From: Lachnospiraceae bacterium
GTDB taxonomy: Bacteria > Bacillota > Clostridia > Lachnospirales > Lachnospiraceae
Assembly (NCBI GenBank): GCA_910574745.1
Contig: CAJTCE010000010.1
Location: forward strand, 53,345 to 117,344
Direction: 5' to 3'
Length of the DNA: 64,000 bases
Position 1 is the stretch's first letter. Each line of letters opens with the position of its first letter. Both the position numbers and the translations under genes were made by a program. Below are positions 34,600 through 44,213 of the stretch, piece by piece. The notes beneath the pieces are model-generated. The model worked only from the letters and a program-made list of their open reading frames with translations. It had not been told where the DNA came from and made no database searches.

Positions 34600-35577
34600 T
34601 TATACCACTTTATTCAACAGCGGCAAACCATTTTCTAGGGCGTAGGCATTTTCCAGGGTTTCGATGGCTATGGCTTCCATGGCTTCTTTGGTAAAAAAGC
34701 CCATGTGGGATGTGATTAAAACATTGGGGAAGGTCATGAGGCGGGCTAGTACTTCGTCTTCTACGATTACGGTGGAACGGTCTTCGTAAAAGATGCCTTC
34801 TTCTTCCTCATACACGTCCAAGCCTACTCCGCCGAATTTGCCGTCTATGAGTCCGTCTAATAAATCTTCGGAATTAATCAGGGAACCTCTGGAGGTGTTG
34901 ACCAGATAAACTCCGTCCTTCATCATTTTGATATTCTTTTTGTTGATGATATGCTTTGTCTCCTTCGTGAGAGGACAATGCAGGGTAATGATGTCCGATT
35001 GCTTAAATAACGTCTCTAAGGAAACATACTCCGCACCCAGGCCTTCTATGGGATAAGGATCATAGGCTAAAACGTTCATCCCAAAGCCTTCTAAAATGCG
35101 TATCATGGCCTGACCGATCTTACCGGTTCCTATAACTCCGGCGGTTTTATTGTTTAAATCCATTCCTATGAAACCATGAATACTCATATTGAAATCCCTT
35201 GTACGATAATAAGCTTTATGAATGCACCGGTTAACCGATAAGAGCAGCCCGGCAGCATATTCCGCCACTGCCTCAGGAGAATAACTGGGCACTCTCAGAA
35301 CAACGATTTTGTCCTCCGCCGCTTTAATGTCCACATGATTAAAGCCTGCGCTTCTTAATAAAATTGCTTTGACATTCATATGATAAAGCTCATCTATCAT
35401 CTTGGCGTTGACTCTGTCATTTACAAAAATGCAGATGGCATCATAGCCTTTTGCCAAAAAGATAGTATCCTCATTGCAGGGAAGCTCAATAAAATGAATG
35501 GAAAAGCCATATTCCCGTGCCAGTGGTTCAAACCAGATACGGTCATATGGCTTTGTAGCGTAAAATGCGATTTTCAT
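34600..35577 (-). CDS. D-lactate dehydrogenase-like 2-hydroxyacid dehydrogenase
   Basis: 325 residues of the D-isomer-specific 2-hydroxyacid dehydrogenase family. NAD-binding GTGKIGQA in the middle, the signature HCPLTKETKHIIN, the catalytic Arg in NTSRGSLI, Glu in VGLDVYEEEEG, and the catalytic His in LITSHMGFFT. The YDPYP and N-terminal AxKPYD-type motifs are those of D-lactate dehydrogenase (LdhA). It reduces pyruvate to D-lactate with NADH in fermentation. GAAAGGAAA precedes the ATG. A related substrate such as 2-hydroxyisocaproate cannot be excluded. Confidence 0.9.
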   Translation of the reverse strand: MKIAFYATKPYDRIWFEPLAREYGFSIHFIELPCNEDTIFLAKGYDAICIFVNDRVNAKMIDELYHMNVKAILLRSAGFNHVDIKAAEDKIVVLRVPSYSPEAVAEYAAGLLLSVNRCIHKAYYRTRDFNMSIHGFIGMDLNNKTAGVIGTGKIGQAMIRILEGFGMNVLAYDPYPIEGLGAEYVSLETLFKQSDIITLHCPLTKETKHIINKKNIKMMKDGVYLVNTSRGSLINSEDLLDGLIDGKFGGVGLDVYEEEEGIFYEDRSTVIVEDEVLARLMTFPNVLITSHMGFFTKEAMEAIAIETLENAYALENGLPLLNKVV

Positions 35578-35650
35578 AGTGATTTTCCTTTCTATCCAAA
35601 AACATTAGGGACTTTCACTATCATCTTTCGCAATTATTCCATTTTTATAC

Positions 35651-36547
35651 CTAACTGAATAAATTTTTAAAGAAATCAATTACAGAGCTTCCGCAATTTG
35701 AAAAGAAGCCCCAGATACTTTTCCAGAATCCTTCATCGGAAGCCTTGGTTAACAGCTCGTCGCCAAACTGCTCGTACAGATCCGCCGCCTGGTCAAGCAG
35801 CACGTTGGGGTCAAGTCCCAGCTTTTTGATTTTCATCATAAAGTCCACTATCTGCCGGATTTCACTTTCGTCTAAGGAAACGCCAAAGCGCTGTTCGCCT
35901 TCAGCAATTGCTTTACGGATATCCTCTTCCGTTTCCAGCTCTCCCGCCGCCAGCTTAGCTTTAATAAAGGCAATCAGTTCTTCCACTTCTTCACTGTTTG
36001 CGCTTCTGGAAGCGATTTCTCCCGTTGCGATCAGCTCATTTAAAGCCGTATCCATGATAGAATCGGTAATTGTCTCTCCCGAAGCCTGCTCATATGCCTT
36101 CAAAGCTCCGATCAAGCCTGCCGTTCCGGAAATTTCCGTAGGTCCCACTACCAGTATATCCGCATCCTCCACACCTGCCGTCAGCAGTGCGTTCCGGTAC
36201 ATACCCGTAGTACAGTAGTTGATATTCTGGGTGGTTACCATAACCCCGTGGCCGCTTTCTGCCGGCGTTACCATAACGCTGGACAAAGCCTTGGTTCCGA
36301 TTACGGAAGAATCCAGATAAGCATCCAGATACTGATGTTCATCACTGTTTGTAATGGTAATGACTGTATAAGAAGATAATTCCTCTTCGCTTACGCCCAT
36401 AAGGCTCAATACGGTTGCCCTCTGTTCCGGCGTCAAATCCGCTCCAAGGGCAATAATGGTGCCTTCCTTAGGCGCCGCCAAAGCCGTTACGCTAAACATA
36501 AGAGTCAGCAGAACCGTTGCCAAAACAGCGCGAATCCATTTTTTCAT
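35651..36547 (-). CDS. Secreted DUF1002-family protein
   Basis: 298 residues with a clear signal peptide (MKKWIRAVLATVLLTLMFSV, cleavage likely after ALA at 22-24). The mature part fits DUF1002 (YpuA-like): alternating beta strands and helices with TPEQRATVLSLMGVS and DADILVVGPTEISGTAGL. The C-terminal 100 residues are helical and acidic, ending in FFKNLF. No enzymatic motif is evident. AGGAGGAG precedes the start. Flanked by metabolic genes, it gives no hint of a role. Confidence 0.85.
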   Translation of the reverse strand: MKKWIRAVLATVLLTLMFSVTALAAPKEGTIIALGADLTPEQRATVLSLMGVSEEELSSYTVITITNSDEHQYLDAYLDSSVIGTKALSSVMVTPAESGHGVMVTTQNINYCTTGMYRNALLTAGVEDADILVVGPTEISGTAGLIGALKAYEQASGETITDSIMDTALNELIATGEIASRSANSEEVEELIAFIKAKLAAGELETEEDIRKAIAEGEQRFGVSLDESEIRQIVDFMMKIKKLGLDPNVLLDQAADLYEQFGDELLTKASDEGFWKSIWGFFSNCGSSVIDFFKNLFS

Positions 36548-36589
36548 AATTTTCTCCTCCTTCTTGCAGGATTTAGGAAAAAGCCGAAG

Positions 36590-37528
36590 CTATTTTTCAT
36601 AAATCACTTTGGAAAGCCAGTTAGACACATCTTCGCAAACCTGCATCTTCTGCTTTTCGTTTAAAAGTTCATGACGGGCGTCATTATATAACTTTATCTG
36701 CACTTTTGTCAAATCCAAATGCAGGAAAGTGTCATAAACATCCTTTACCGCTTTTCCGTAATTTCCCACCGGATCTTCCGTTCCTGCTATAAATAATACC
36801 GGCAGCTTCTTGGGCATTTTGGAAAGATAGGATTTTTTATTAAGATTTTTTACAAGCCCCATTAAGGTGTCAAAGCCGTTTACGGTAAAAAGAAAACCGC
36901 AGCCGGGGTCATTCATATAGGCGTCTACCACCCGTTCATCGGAACAGATCCAGTCAAATTCCGTTCTTTTTTCAGTTCTTTTGTTAAAGGAGCCAAACAT
37001 GATCTCATCTAAAAAGGCGCTTTTATTTTTTTCTTTTCCCGCCATCTTTAAAAATCCCGTTAAAATTTTTCCTCCGAGGATCGGCAGTCTTCCATAATGG
37101 GCTGTTCCGCATACGATCGCTCCGTTAATTCCGCTTCCGTACCGGCAGAGATAATTGCGCAAGATCAAGGAACCCATACTGTGTCCCAAAATGAAATAAG
37201 GCAATCCCTCATGCTCCTTTTGGACAATTTTCTTTAAGCGGTGTTCATCCCTGATCAGAACCGTAACCGGGTCATTTTTGCAAAAGAAACCGTAATCCCC
37301 AAATTCCTTTGCCGTATCCCCATGGCCTAAATGATCGTCTCCCACAACGATAAAGCCTTTTTTTGCAAAGTAGACGGCAACCTCCTCATAGCGGGCAATG
37401 TATTCCGCCATGCCATGTATAAGCTGCAGCACGGCAATCGGTTCTACTTCATCTGACTGCCATTTCATTGCATGGATGGTATGAAAGCCATCTCTGGATG
37501 GAAATGTGAAATAAGTTCTGTTTACCAT
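36590..37528 (-). CDS. Alpha/beta hydrolase, monoacylglycerol lipase-like
   Basis: 312 residues. The alpha/beta hydrolase signs are VLQLIHGMAEYIARY (HG oxyanion region), GDDHLGHGDT, the nucleophile elbow GHSMGS (Ser near residue 117), AGTEDPVG with the acid and NDARHELL with the catalytic His. This pattern is typical of lysophospholipase/monoglyceride lipase (PldB-like) Hydrolase_4 proteins. No signal peptide, so cytoplasmic. GGGAG precedes the ATG. It lies 42 bases upstream of the DUF1002 gene and 85 bases downstream of metG. Confidence 0.88.
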   Translation of the reverse strand: MVNRTYFTFPSRDGFHTIHAMKWQSDEVEPIAVLQLIHGMAEYIARYEEVAVYFAKKGFIVVGDDHLGHGDTAKEFGDYGFFCKNDPVTVLIRDEHRLKKIVQKEHEGLPYFILGHSMGSLILRNYLCRYGSGINGAIVCGTAHYGRLPILGGKILTGFLKMAGKEKNKSAFLDEIMFGSFNKRTEKRTEFDWICSDERVVDAYMNDPGCGFLFTVNGFDTLMGLVKNLNKKSYLSKMPKKLPVLFIAGTEDPVGNYGKAVKDVYDTFLHLDLTKVQIKLYNDARHELLNEKQKMQVCEDVSNWLSKVIYEK

Positions 37529-37613
37529 AGCTCTCCCTATACACCTTTAACAACATATTTTTATGCTACGTTTCTGCCATACGGCATTGAACCTCCAAAT
37601 CCCAAATCGCGCT

Positions 37614-39593
37614 TTAGCAGATTTCCGCTCCTGCCGGCATAGGCTTCTCCGGTGTGACCAGCGCCAGATTCCCCTCTGCATCCTCGGCGCATAATAACAT
37701 TCCTTCGGATAAAACCCCTGCTAACTTGGCAGGCTTTAAATTTACCAGCACCATAACCTGCTTACCCACCATTTCTTCCGGTGTGTAATACGCCTTAATG
37801 CCCGATACGATTTGTTTAACCTGACTTCCGATTTTGACCTTCGAGCACAAAAGCTTCTTGCTTTTGGGTACAGCCTCGCAGGCAATGATCTTACCTACCG
37901 CAAACTGCATTTTTTCAAAATCCTCATAGGTTATTTCCGGCTTCGCCTCGATATCGATAACCGGCTCCTCTTCTGCTTCTTCCAAAACGCCTGCTTCCGC
38001 TTTTCTGGCTGCAAACATAGCGTCCGCCTTTTCTATTACTTCCTTCATATCCAGTCTCTGGAATAAAATCTCCGGTTTGTCGGTTACCTTGCTTCCGGAA
38101 GGATATAAACCGAATTTTTCAATATCGTCAAAGCTGCGGATATCCGTATTTAACTGTGCCACGATTTTTGCTGTTGTCTCCGGCATAAACGGCTCTAACA
38201 GGGACGCCCCGATTGTGATGCCTTCCACCAGATTATACAAAACAGTGGACAGACGGTCTTTCTTTTCCTCATCCTTTGCCAGTACCCAAGGCTCTGTTTC
38301 GTCAATATATTTATTGCAGCGCTTAAATAAGGCAAAGATTTCCGTTATGGCGTCAGCCACCCGCAGATCGTCCATTTTGTCTGATACCTTCTGATAGGTT
38401 CCTGTTACCACTGCTTTCAAATCAGCATCAATCGTCTCCTGCGCTTCATCAGCGCTTTCGCCTTGATCGGCAACAACCCTGTCAAAATATTTGTTACTCA
38501 TGGAAATGGTTCTGTTTACCAGATTTCCCAGAGTGTTGGCAAGGTCGGAATTCAACCGCTCTACCATCAGTTCCCAGGTGATCACTCCGTCATTTTCAAA
38601 GGGCATTTCGTGAAGGACAAAATAACGAACCGCATCTACGCCGAAGAAATCCACAAGATCCTCGGCATAAATCACATTTCCCTTGGACTTGCTCATTTTG
38701 CCGTCTCCCTGCAATAACCAGGGATGTCCGAATATCTGCCTGGGCAGGGGTTCCTTTAAGGCCATCAGGAAGATAGGCCAGTAAATGGTATGAAAGCGGA
38801 TAATGTCTTTTCCTATTAAATGTAAATCCGCAGGCCACAGCTTCTTGTACTGTTCGCTGCTGCCCTCCGTATCATAACCGATACCGGTAATATAGTTGGT
38901 CAACGCATCCAGCCATACGTAAACCACATGTTTATCATCAAAGTCAACGGGAATTCCCCATTTAAATGAGGTACGGGATACGCAGAGATCCTGTAAGCCC
39001 GGCAGCAGGAAATTGTTCATCATTTCATTTTTGCGGCTGACCGGCTGGATAAATTCCGGATGAGTATTGATATGCTCAATGAGTCTGTCTGCATATTTGC
39101 TCATTTTAAAGAAATATGCCTCTTCCTTTGCAGGCTTTACTTCCCTGCCGCAGTCAGGACACTTGCCTTCCACCAGCTGGGACTCCGTCCAGAAGGACTC
39201 GCAGGGGGTACAATACATACCTTCATAAGCCCCTTTATAAATATCTCCCTGGTCATATAATCTCTTAAAAATTTTCTGTACCTGTTTTTCATGATAATCG
39301 TCGGTTGTACGGATAAACTTATCGTAGGACGTATTCAGCATATCACAGATTTCCCGAATCTGACCTGCCACACCGTCTACAAATTCCTTAGGCGTGACGC
39401 CCGCCTCCCCGGCCTTTAACTCGATTTTCTGTCCGTGCTCATCCGTTCCTGTCTGGAAAAAAACATCGTAGCCGTCTTTCCTTTTAAAACGGGCAATACT
39501 GTCTGCCAGCACGATCTCATAGCTGTTGCCGATGTGGGGCTTACCCGAAGTATAAGCAATCGCCGTTGTCATATAATATTTTCCCTTGTTCAT
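37614..39593 (-). CDS. metG: Methionyl-tRNA synthetase
   Basis: 659 residues. Class I signatures are PHIGNSYE (HIGH variant, about 19-26) and KMSKSKGN near 300. A knuckle with YCTPCESFW and GKCPDCGRE binds zinc. The anticodon-binding helical domain follows, and the last about 105 residues (YEDFEKMQFAVGKIIACE, PKSKKLL) form the C-terminal tRNA-binding OB domain. It charges tRNA-Met with methionine. AGGAGG lies ahead of the ATG in a leader with one AT-rich hairpin; no T-box elements were found. Confidence 0.97.
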   Translation of the reverse strand: MNKGKYYMTTAIAYTSGKPHIGNSYEIVLADSIARFKRKDGYDVFFQTGTDEHGQKIELKAGEAGVTPKEFVDGVAGQIREICDMLNTSYDKFIRTTDDYHEKQVQKIFKRLYDQGDIYKGAYEGMYCTPCESFWTESQLVEGKCPDCGREVKPAKEEAYFFKMSKYADRLIEHINTHPEFIQPVSRKNEMMNNFLLPGLQDLCVSRTSFKWGIPVDFDDKHVVYVWLDALTNYITGIGYDTEGSSEQYKKLWPADLHLIGKDIIRFHTIYWPIFLMALKEPLPRQIFGHPWLLQGDGKMSKSKGNVIYAEDLVDFFGVDAVRYFVLHEMPFENDGVITWELMVERLNSDLANTLGNLVNRTISMSNKYFDRVVADQGESADEAQETIDADLKAVVTGTYQKVSDKMDDLRVADAITEIFALFKRCNKYIDETEPWVLAKDEEKKDRLSTVLYNLVEGITIGASLLEPFMPETTAKIVAQLNTDIRSFDDIEKFGLYPSGSKVTDKPEILFQRLDMKEVIEKADAMFAARKAEAGVLEEAEEEPVIDIEAKPEITYEDFEKMQFAVGKIIACEAVPKSKKLLCSKVKIGSQVKQIVSGIKAYYTPEEMVGKQVMVLVNLKPAKLAGVLSEGMLLCAEDAEGNLALVTPEKPMPAGAEIC

Positions 39594-39615
39594 TTGTTTA
39601 TGCCTCCTATAAAAA

Positions 39616-39696
39616 CGTTTTTATCCATATGAAAGCGGATAAAAAAACGAATACTTACCTAATTGTTAGACTAACACAGCAGCCTTTCCATGTCAA
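39616..39696 (-). promoter_or_regulatory. metG promoter and leader hairpin
   Basis: On the minus strand TTGACA (39691-39696) and a weak TAGTCT (39668-39673) are 17 bases apart. In the leader, CGTTTTTTTATCC (39637-39649) can pair with GGATAAAAACG (39616-39626), followed by TTTTT just ahead of the ribosome binding site, which looks like a weak attenuator. Confidence 0.4.
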
Positions 39697-39763
39697 ATAC
39701 TGGTTATTGTAATTTGCGACAAGCCTATGCTCATATTAATATAGAAAAAAACGGTGTTTATCC

Positions 39764-41596
39764 ATGTTAAAAAAACGCGCTACTATTTTATTATTCAGCT
39801 TCCTGGTAATTTTTAGTCTGGGCATCACTTCTTTTATTTATATACAGACCTCCCCCAGGCGGGATTTTAAAAAAATTACCCAGAAGCTCTTAGTGCAGAA
39901 TCTGGAAGACAACTCTCTCCTAGCCCACTTTTTGATATCCGATCCCCAAAAGGCCGGAATGGATGAGACCATTTCCATGCCCCTTTACTCTTTTGAGCAG
40001 GAGAAGGAACAGCTTGCGGAAACCAAGGCTCTTTACGAGCAGTTAAGCGCCCTGAAGCTGCGGGAAACAGATTTAGAAGGAATATTATTGCGGGATTCTC
40101 TTTGCTTCCATTTGTCCCACAGCATTAAACTGTCGGAATATGAATATTTTGAGGAGCCCTTCTCTCCCTACAGCGGCGTCCAGAACGAACTTCCCATCCT
40201 GCTAACGGAATTTTCCTTAGAGGATAAAGAGGATGTGGAGGAATATCTTCAAATCCTTGCTTTAATTCCCGACTATCTGGGAGGATTATGCCGGTATGAA
40301 GAGGAAAAGGCCCAGAAGGGTATGTTTATGAGCGATTCCATGGCAGACAAGGTTATTGAAGCCTTAGACCATTTTTGCGGACTGAGCGATGTGGATAACC
40401 CTTTTTTAATTACATTTGAAGCGAAGCTTAAAACCCTTTTACAGTCCGGTCAGATCACAGAAGAAGAATACCGCCATTATATAGATGAGAATCAGCGCCT
40501 GATTACTACCGTACTGCTGCCTGCCTATGAAAAAACCGGCGACAGTCTGACCCTGCTGAAATCAGGAGAGCGGAAAGCCATGCAGCAGGGGCTTTGCGCC
40601 TATGAAGGGGGCAGTCAATACTATGAAATTTACGTTTCCACTATCTTGGGAGAGGATATCAATATCCCCGCTCTGAAAAATGCCTTCAGCCGCCAGCTGA
40701 TGTCGGATTTTACGGAGTTAAACAGGATTCTGGAATCCAATCCCCAATATTTTATTAAATTAATGGGCAATGAAGCAGCCGGAGACCCTTTGCGCTCCTT
40801 AAGTCCCGAACAGTGCATCGAAATCCTAAAGCAGCAGATTTCCGAAGACTTTTCTGTTCCCGACGAAAAAATATATCCCTATGCCTTAAAGGACGTTTCG
40901 GCTTCCATGGAAGATTATACCAATCCCGCCTATTATTTTACGCCTCCGGTTGATGACCCCACCAGAAACGTAATCTACATAAACCGCAGCCAGACCCCGG
41001 AAGGAATTTCCCTCTTTACCACCCTGGCCCACGAGGGCTTCCCCGGACACTTATACCAATCCGTCACTACCGCCAGAGCATTAGCCTCCGCCAACCTCCC
41101 TTCCCTCTCAGGCATTGCTCAATTTGGCGGCTACACGGAAGGCTATGCCACCTATGTGGAATTCCTATCCTACGACTACTCCAAACAGGCCGCAGCGGGA
41201 CTTACCGGCAGCGACGAAGCCGCCCTATACTACGATTACCTCTATTACAACAGAAGCATCTGCCTGAATCTCTACTCCATTATCGACATCATGATCCACT
41301 ACGAGAACGCCACTCCCGCCGAAATCCGTCCCTATCTCTACAAAATCGGCATCACACGGGACGAGGATATCCAAACCATTTATGACTACATCGTCATGGA
41401 GCCCGGCACCTATATTACATACTACGGCGGCTATTTAAAAATACTGGAATGCAAAAACCTTGCAAAAGAAAGCTGGGGCGACGCCTACACCGACAAAGCC
41501 TTCCACCAGATGTTATTAGAAGTCGGTCCCCAAAGCTTCGAGAACCTGAAAAAATACATCCGCCAGTTAGGTAGCAACAACACGCCTCAAGCCTAA
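39764..41596 (+). CDS. DUF885-family zinc peptidase-like protein, membrane-anchored
   Basis: 610 residues. An N-terminal hydrophobic segment (about 8-27) with no cleavable lipobox suggests a membrane anchor and an extracellular body. The zinc motif is HEGFPGHLYQ in the third quarter, and the downstream GGYTEGYATYVEFLSYDY supplies the third ligand Glu. This is the DUF885 family, related to M32/M3 zincins. A role in peptide hydrolysis outside the membrane is likely; specificity unknown. It is transcribed alone, divergent from metG. The Shine-Dalgarno is weak. Confidence 0.85.
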   Translation: MLKKRATILLFSFLVIFSLGITSFIYIQTSPRRDFKKITQKLLVQNLEDNSLLAHFLISDPQKAGMDETISMPLYSFEQEKEQLAETKALYEQLSALKLRETDLEGILLRDSLCFHLSHSIKLSEYEYFEEPFSPYSGVQNELPILLTEFSLEDKEDVEEYLQILALIPDYLGGLCRYEEEKAQKGMFMSDSMADKVIEALDHFCGLSDVDNPFLITFEAKLKTLLQSGQITEEEYRHYIDENQRLITTVLLPAYEKTGDSLTLLKSGERKAMQQGLCAYEGGSQYYEIYVSTILGEDINIPALKNAFSRQLMSDFTELNRILESNPQYFIKLMGNEAAGDPLRSLSPEQCIEILKQQISEDFSVPDEKIYPYALKDVSASMEDYTNPAYYFTPPVDDPTRNVIYINRSQTPEGISLFTTLAHEGFPGHLYQSVTTARALASANLPSLSGIAQFGGYTEGYATYVEFLSYDYSKQAAAGLTGSDEAALYYDYLYYNRSICLNLYSIIDIMIHYENATPAEIRPYLYKIGITRDEDIQTIYDYIVMEPGTYITYYGGYLKILECKNLAKESWGDAYTDKAFHQMLLEVGPQSFENLKKYIRQLGSNNTPQA

Positions 41597-41642
41597 ATAT
41601 AACACTTAAAAATACCCCTTAGCAAACTTAGCTTCTTTGAAA

Positions 41643-41958
41643 TGGAAAGGCCGCTCAGGCCCGCTCGGTTTAAAAATACCGGGGTCCGGCAGGAAAACCT
41701 TTCCATTTTTTATAATCCCCTTACCGGAAATCGGAATTTTTCTTACAGTCTGCCCAATACCAAAGGGGTAACAGCCCAGGACGGGCTGTTAAGCGTCTTT
41801 GCGGCACGGATGCCGCATTGACGCGCCCCTGCAAGCTACCAATTTTCCCCCGCAGACTGTTAGAAAAATCCGATTTCCGGTACGATTATAAAAAATGGAA
41901 AGGCTTTTCCCGCCGAACCCCGGTATTTTTAAACCGAGTCGGCCTGTCGCCCTTCCAT
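41643..41958. repeat. Long multi-branched inverted repeat element
   Basis: Left arm 41643-41753 and right arm 41852-41958 are complementary over about 108 positions with few mismatches and small bulges. The 98-base centre folds further: AGGGG (41764-41768) with CCCCT (41826-41830) encloses AACAGCCC/GGGCTGTT (41770-41790) and GCGTC/GACGC (41793-41824), which encloses GCGGCA-CGGA-TGCCGC (41801-41816). There is no open frame. It fills the 380-base gap between the convergent DUF885 and trmL genes. Either strand would give a very stable RNA. It may be a non-autonomous mobile element, a strong bidirectional transcription barrier or a structured RNA. Confidence 0.9.
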
Positions 41959-41978
41959 CTCCAAAAAACTAAACCCCT

Positions 41979-42482
41979 TTAATCTGCTCCCCCGCTCCAA
42001 TGAAGCCTGTGCAATTCCCCTTCCAACTGCATGGATGCAAAGCTCTGCTGCCGCAATCCCTCATACAGCACAACCGCCACCGAATTAGACAAATTTAGCG
42101 ACCGGATTGCCGACTCCATAGGAATCCGTATACAAGTCTCCTCATACTCCACCAGAATCTCCTCCGGGATTCCTGCGCTCTCCTTCCCAAACATAATATA
42201 ATCATCTGCTCCAAACGACACATCCGAATAGACACGCTTTGCCTTCGTAGTCGCCATCCAGACTTTAGCCCCCGGATGCGCCTTCCTAAACTCCTCAAAA
42301 TTCACATAGGTATGGACATCCAAGTCCTTCCAGTAATCCATTCCTGCTCTCTTTAGCGCCTTTTCACTGAGGGAAAACCCCAGAGGCTCAATTAAATGGA
42401 GACTAGATCCCGTAGCCACGCAGGTTCTTCCGATATTGCCGGTATTTGCCGGAATTTCCGGCTGATGTAACACAATATGCAT
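41979..42482 (-). CDS. trmL: tRNA (cytidine/uridine-34-2'-O)-methyltransferase
   Basis: 167 residues from ATG 42482 (MHIVLHQPEIPANTGNIGRT, the family's start). The SPOUT knot is marked by FGKESAGIPEEIL and the closing RIPM...IRSLNLSNSVAVVLYE. TrmL methylates the wobble ribose of tRNA-Leu isoacceptors using S-adenosylmethionine. It starts one base after the stop codon of the aminotransferase gene, so translation is coupled. It is the last gene of the AIR-synthase-like/lrp/aminotransferase/trmL run. Confidence 0.93.
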   Translation of the reverse strand: MHIVLHQPEIPANTGNIGRTCVATGSSLHLIEPLGFSLSEKALKRAGMDYWKDLDVHTYVNFEEFRKAHPGAKVWMATTKAKRVYSDVSFGADDYIMFGKESAGIPEEILVEYEETCIRIPMESAIRSLNLSNSVAVVLYEGLRQQSFASMQLEGELHRLHWSGGAD

Positions 42483-42483
42483 A

Positions 42484-43662
42484 TTATTTATTAGCCTGCC
42501 CCTTCCGCAATTTTGCCACAAAATCTCCAAGCCGTCCGATGGATACCTTCAGATCCTCCAGGGAATACGCATAGGAAATACGCAAAAATCCTTCCCCGCT
42601 GTCTCCGAAAGCAGTGCCCGGTACAACCGCAACCTTTTCTTCCTCCAGGAATCTGCCGGCAAACTCCTCGCTGGTCATGCCGAATTCCTTAATACAGGGG
42701 AATACATAAAAGGCGCCGTAAGGTTCGAAACAGGGCAGACCCATTTCCTTAAATGCATGCATCAGATAACGCCGTCTCTGATTATACGCCTCACGCATTT
42801 CCCTTACATCATCATCGCCGTTTTTCAGCGCATCCACTGCCGCATACTGACTGGTTGTAGGCGCGCACATAATAGCAAACTGATGAATTTTTAACATCTG
42901 CTCAATAATATTTGCCGGACCGCATGCATATCCAAGCCTCCACCCTGTCATAGCGTAAGCCTTGGAAAAACCGTTAATTAAAATAGTTCGCTCCTGCATT
43001 CCCGGAAGAGTTGCAATGGAAACATGCTCTCCCTTATATGTAAGCTCTGCATAAATCTCGTCGGAAATCACAAATAAATCATGTTTTATAATAACCTCTG
43101 CAATAGCCTCCAGATCCTTCTTCTCCATAATGGCTCCCGTAGGATTATTGGGGAAAGGCAGAATCAGCACTTTTGTTTTTTCCGTAATGGCCTCCTCCAA
43201 CTCCTGAGCCGTAAGCCGGAACTCATTCTCATTCTTTAAGTCAATAATAACCGGAACGCCCCCTGCCAAAATTGCACAAGGCTCATAGGAAACGTAGCTG
43301 GGCTGCGGGATCAAAACCTCATCCCCCGGATCCAGCATAGCCCGCAGTCCGATGTCAATAGCCTCAGAGCCGCCTACCGTAACAATCACTTCATTGTTAA
43401 AATTATAATCCAGATTCTGACTGCGTTTTAAGTAATTGCAGATTTCAACCTTCAATTCCTTCAAGCCTGCATTGGAGGTATAAAAAGTGCGCCCCTTTTC
43501 CAGGGAATAAATACCCTCGTCCCTGATATGCCAGGGCGTATCAAAATCCGGTTCTCCCACGCCGAGGGAAATCGCATCCGTCATCTCGCTTACGATATCA
43601 AAAAACTTACGGATTCCTGAGGGCTTAATCTCTTTAATCTGTTTGGATAACGGGTCTCTCAT
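42484..43662 (-). CDS. Class I/II PLP-dependent aminotransferase
   Basis: 392 residues, fold type I. ISLGVGEPDFDTPW near residue 32, FPNNPTGAIM, ISDEIYAEL with the PLP-ring Asp and Tyr, NGFSKAYAMTGWRLGY with the Schiff-base Lys, and LRISYAYS with the carboxylate-binding Arg. This family acts on aspartate, alanine or aromatic amino acids; the substrate is not decidable. Its start overlaps the stop of an lrp/asnC gene by four bases, so the regulator probably controls it. Confidence 0.93.
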   Translation of the reverse strand: MRDPLSKQIKEIKPSGIRKFFDIVSEMTDAISLGVGEPDFDTPWHIRDEGIYSLEKGRTFYTSNAGLKELKVEICNYLKRSQNLDYNFNNEVIVTVGGSEAIDIGLRAMLDPGDEVLIPQPSYVSYEPCAILAGGVPVIIDLKNENEFRLTAQELEEAITEKTKVLILPFPNNPTGAIMEKKDLEAIAEVIIKHDLFVISDEIYAELTYKGEHVSIATLPGMQERTILINGFSKAYAMTGWRLGYACGPANIIEQMLKIHQFAIMCAPTTSQYAAVDALKNGDDDVREMREAYNQRRRYLMHAFKEMGLPCFEPYGAFYVFPCIKEFGMTSEEFAGRFLEEEKVAVVPGTAFGDSGEGFLRISYAYSLEDLKVSIGRLGDFVAKLRKGQANK

Positions 43663-44141
43663 GGTGTCACCTTCATTCTTTCATCTGTATATTTTTTTGT
43701 TAAGATTGTGCCGTGGTCCTTATATTTCTTTAAAATGAAATGGGTTGCCGTACTCAATACGGACTCCAGTGTGGATAACTTATCCGATACAAAGGATGAA
43801 ACCTCTTTTAAGGATTTTCCCTCCAGAGATATTAAAAGATCGTAGCCGCCGGATATTAAATAAACGGAGGTTACCTCAGGATACTTGTAAATGCGCTCTG
43901 CAATGTTATCAAATCCCTGCCCCCTCTGGGGTGTTACACGAACCTCAATCAATGCGGAAACCTTTTCAATACTGGTTTTTTCCCAGTCTATCATGGTATG
44001 GTAGCCGCAGATAACCCCTTCGTCCTCCAAGGCTTTCAATTCGTTGGCAATGTCAATCTCCGGCATATCCAGCCTGATTGCCAGCTCCTTTATATCGATT
44101 CTGCTGTTTTTTTCAATAATACTTAATATCTTTTCTCTCAT
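43659..44141 (-). CDS. Lrp/AsnC-family regulator
   Basis: 160 residues from ATG 44141 (GGAGAG just upstream). An N-terminal helix-turn-helix (SRIDIKELAIRLDMPEIDIA) and a C-terminal RAM ligand domain (ALIEVRV ... SVYLISGGYDLLISLEG). Lrp proteins bind amino acids as effectors and form octamers on DNA. The four-base overlap with the aminotransferase gene points to amino-acid control of that enzyme. Confidence 0.92.
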   Translation of the reverse strand: MREKILSIIEKNSRIDIKELAIRLDMPEIDIANELKALEDEGVICGYHTMIDWEKTSIEKVSALIEVRVTPQRGQGFDNIAERIYKYPEVTSVYLISGGYDLLISLEGKSLKEVSSFVSDKLSTLESVLSTATHFILKKYKDHGTILTKKYTDERMKVTP

Positions 44142-44213
44142 TTTCTCTCCGTTCCGCCTGCTGCAATCTTTTAATAACTGATATCCCCCGCAAATGACCG
44201 GGCCGTCAGCCAT

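Noticed and set aside
39594..39763. T-box riboswitch upstream of metG
   Set aside because: No T-box bulge sequence and no specifier-loop architecture were found; the leader is only about 70 bases long.
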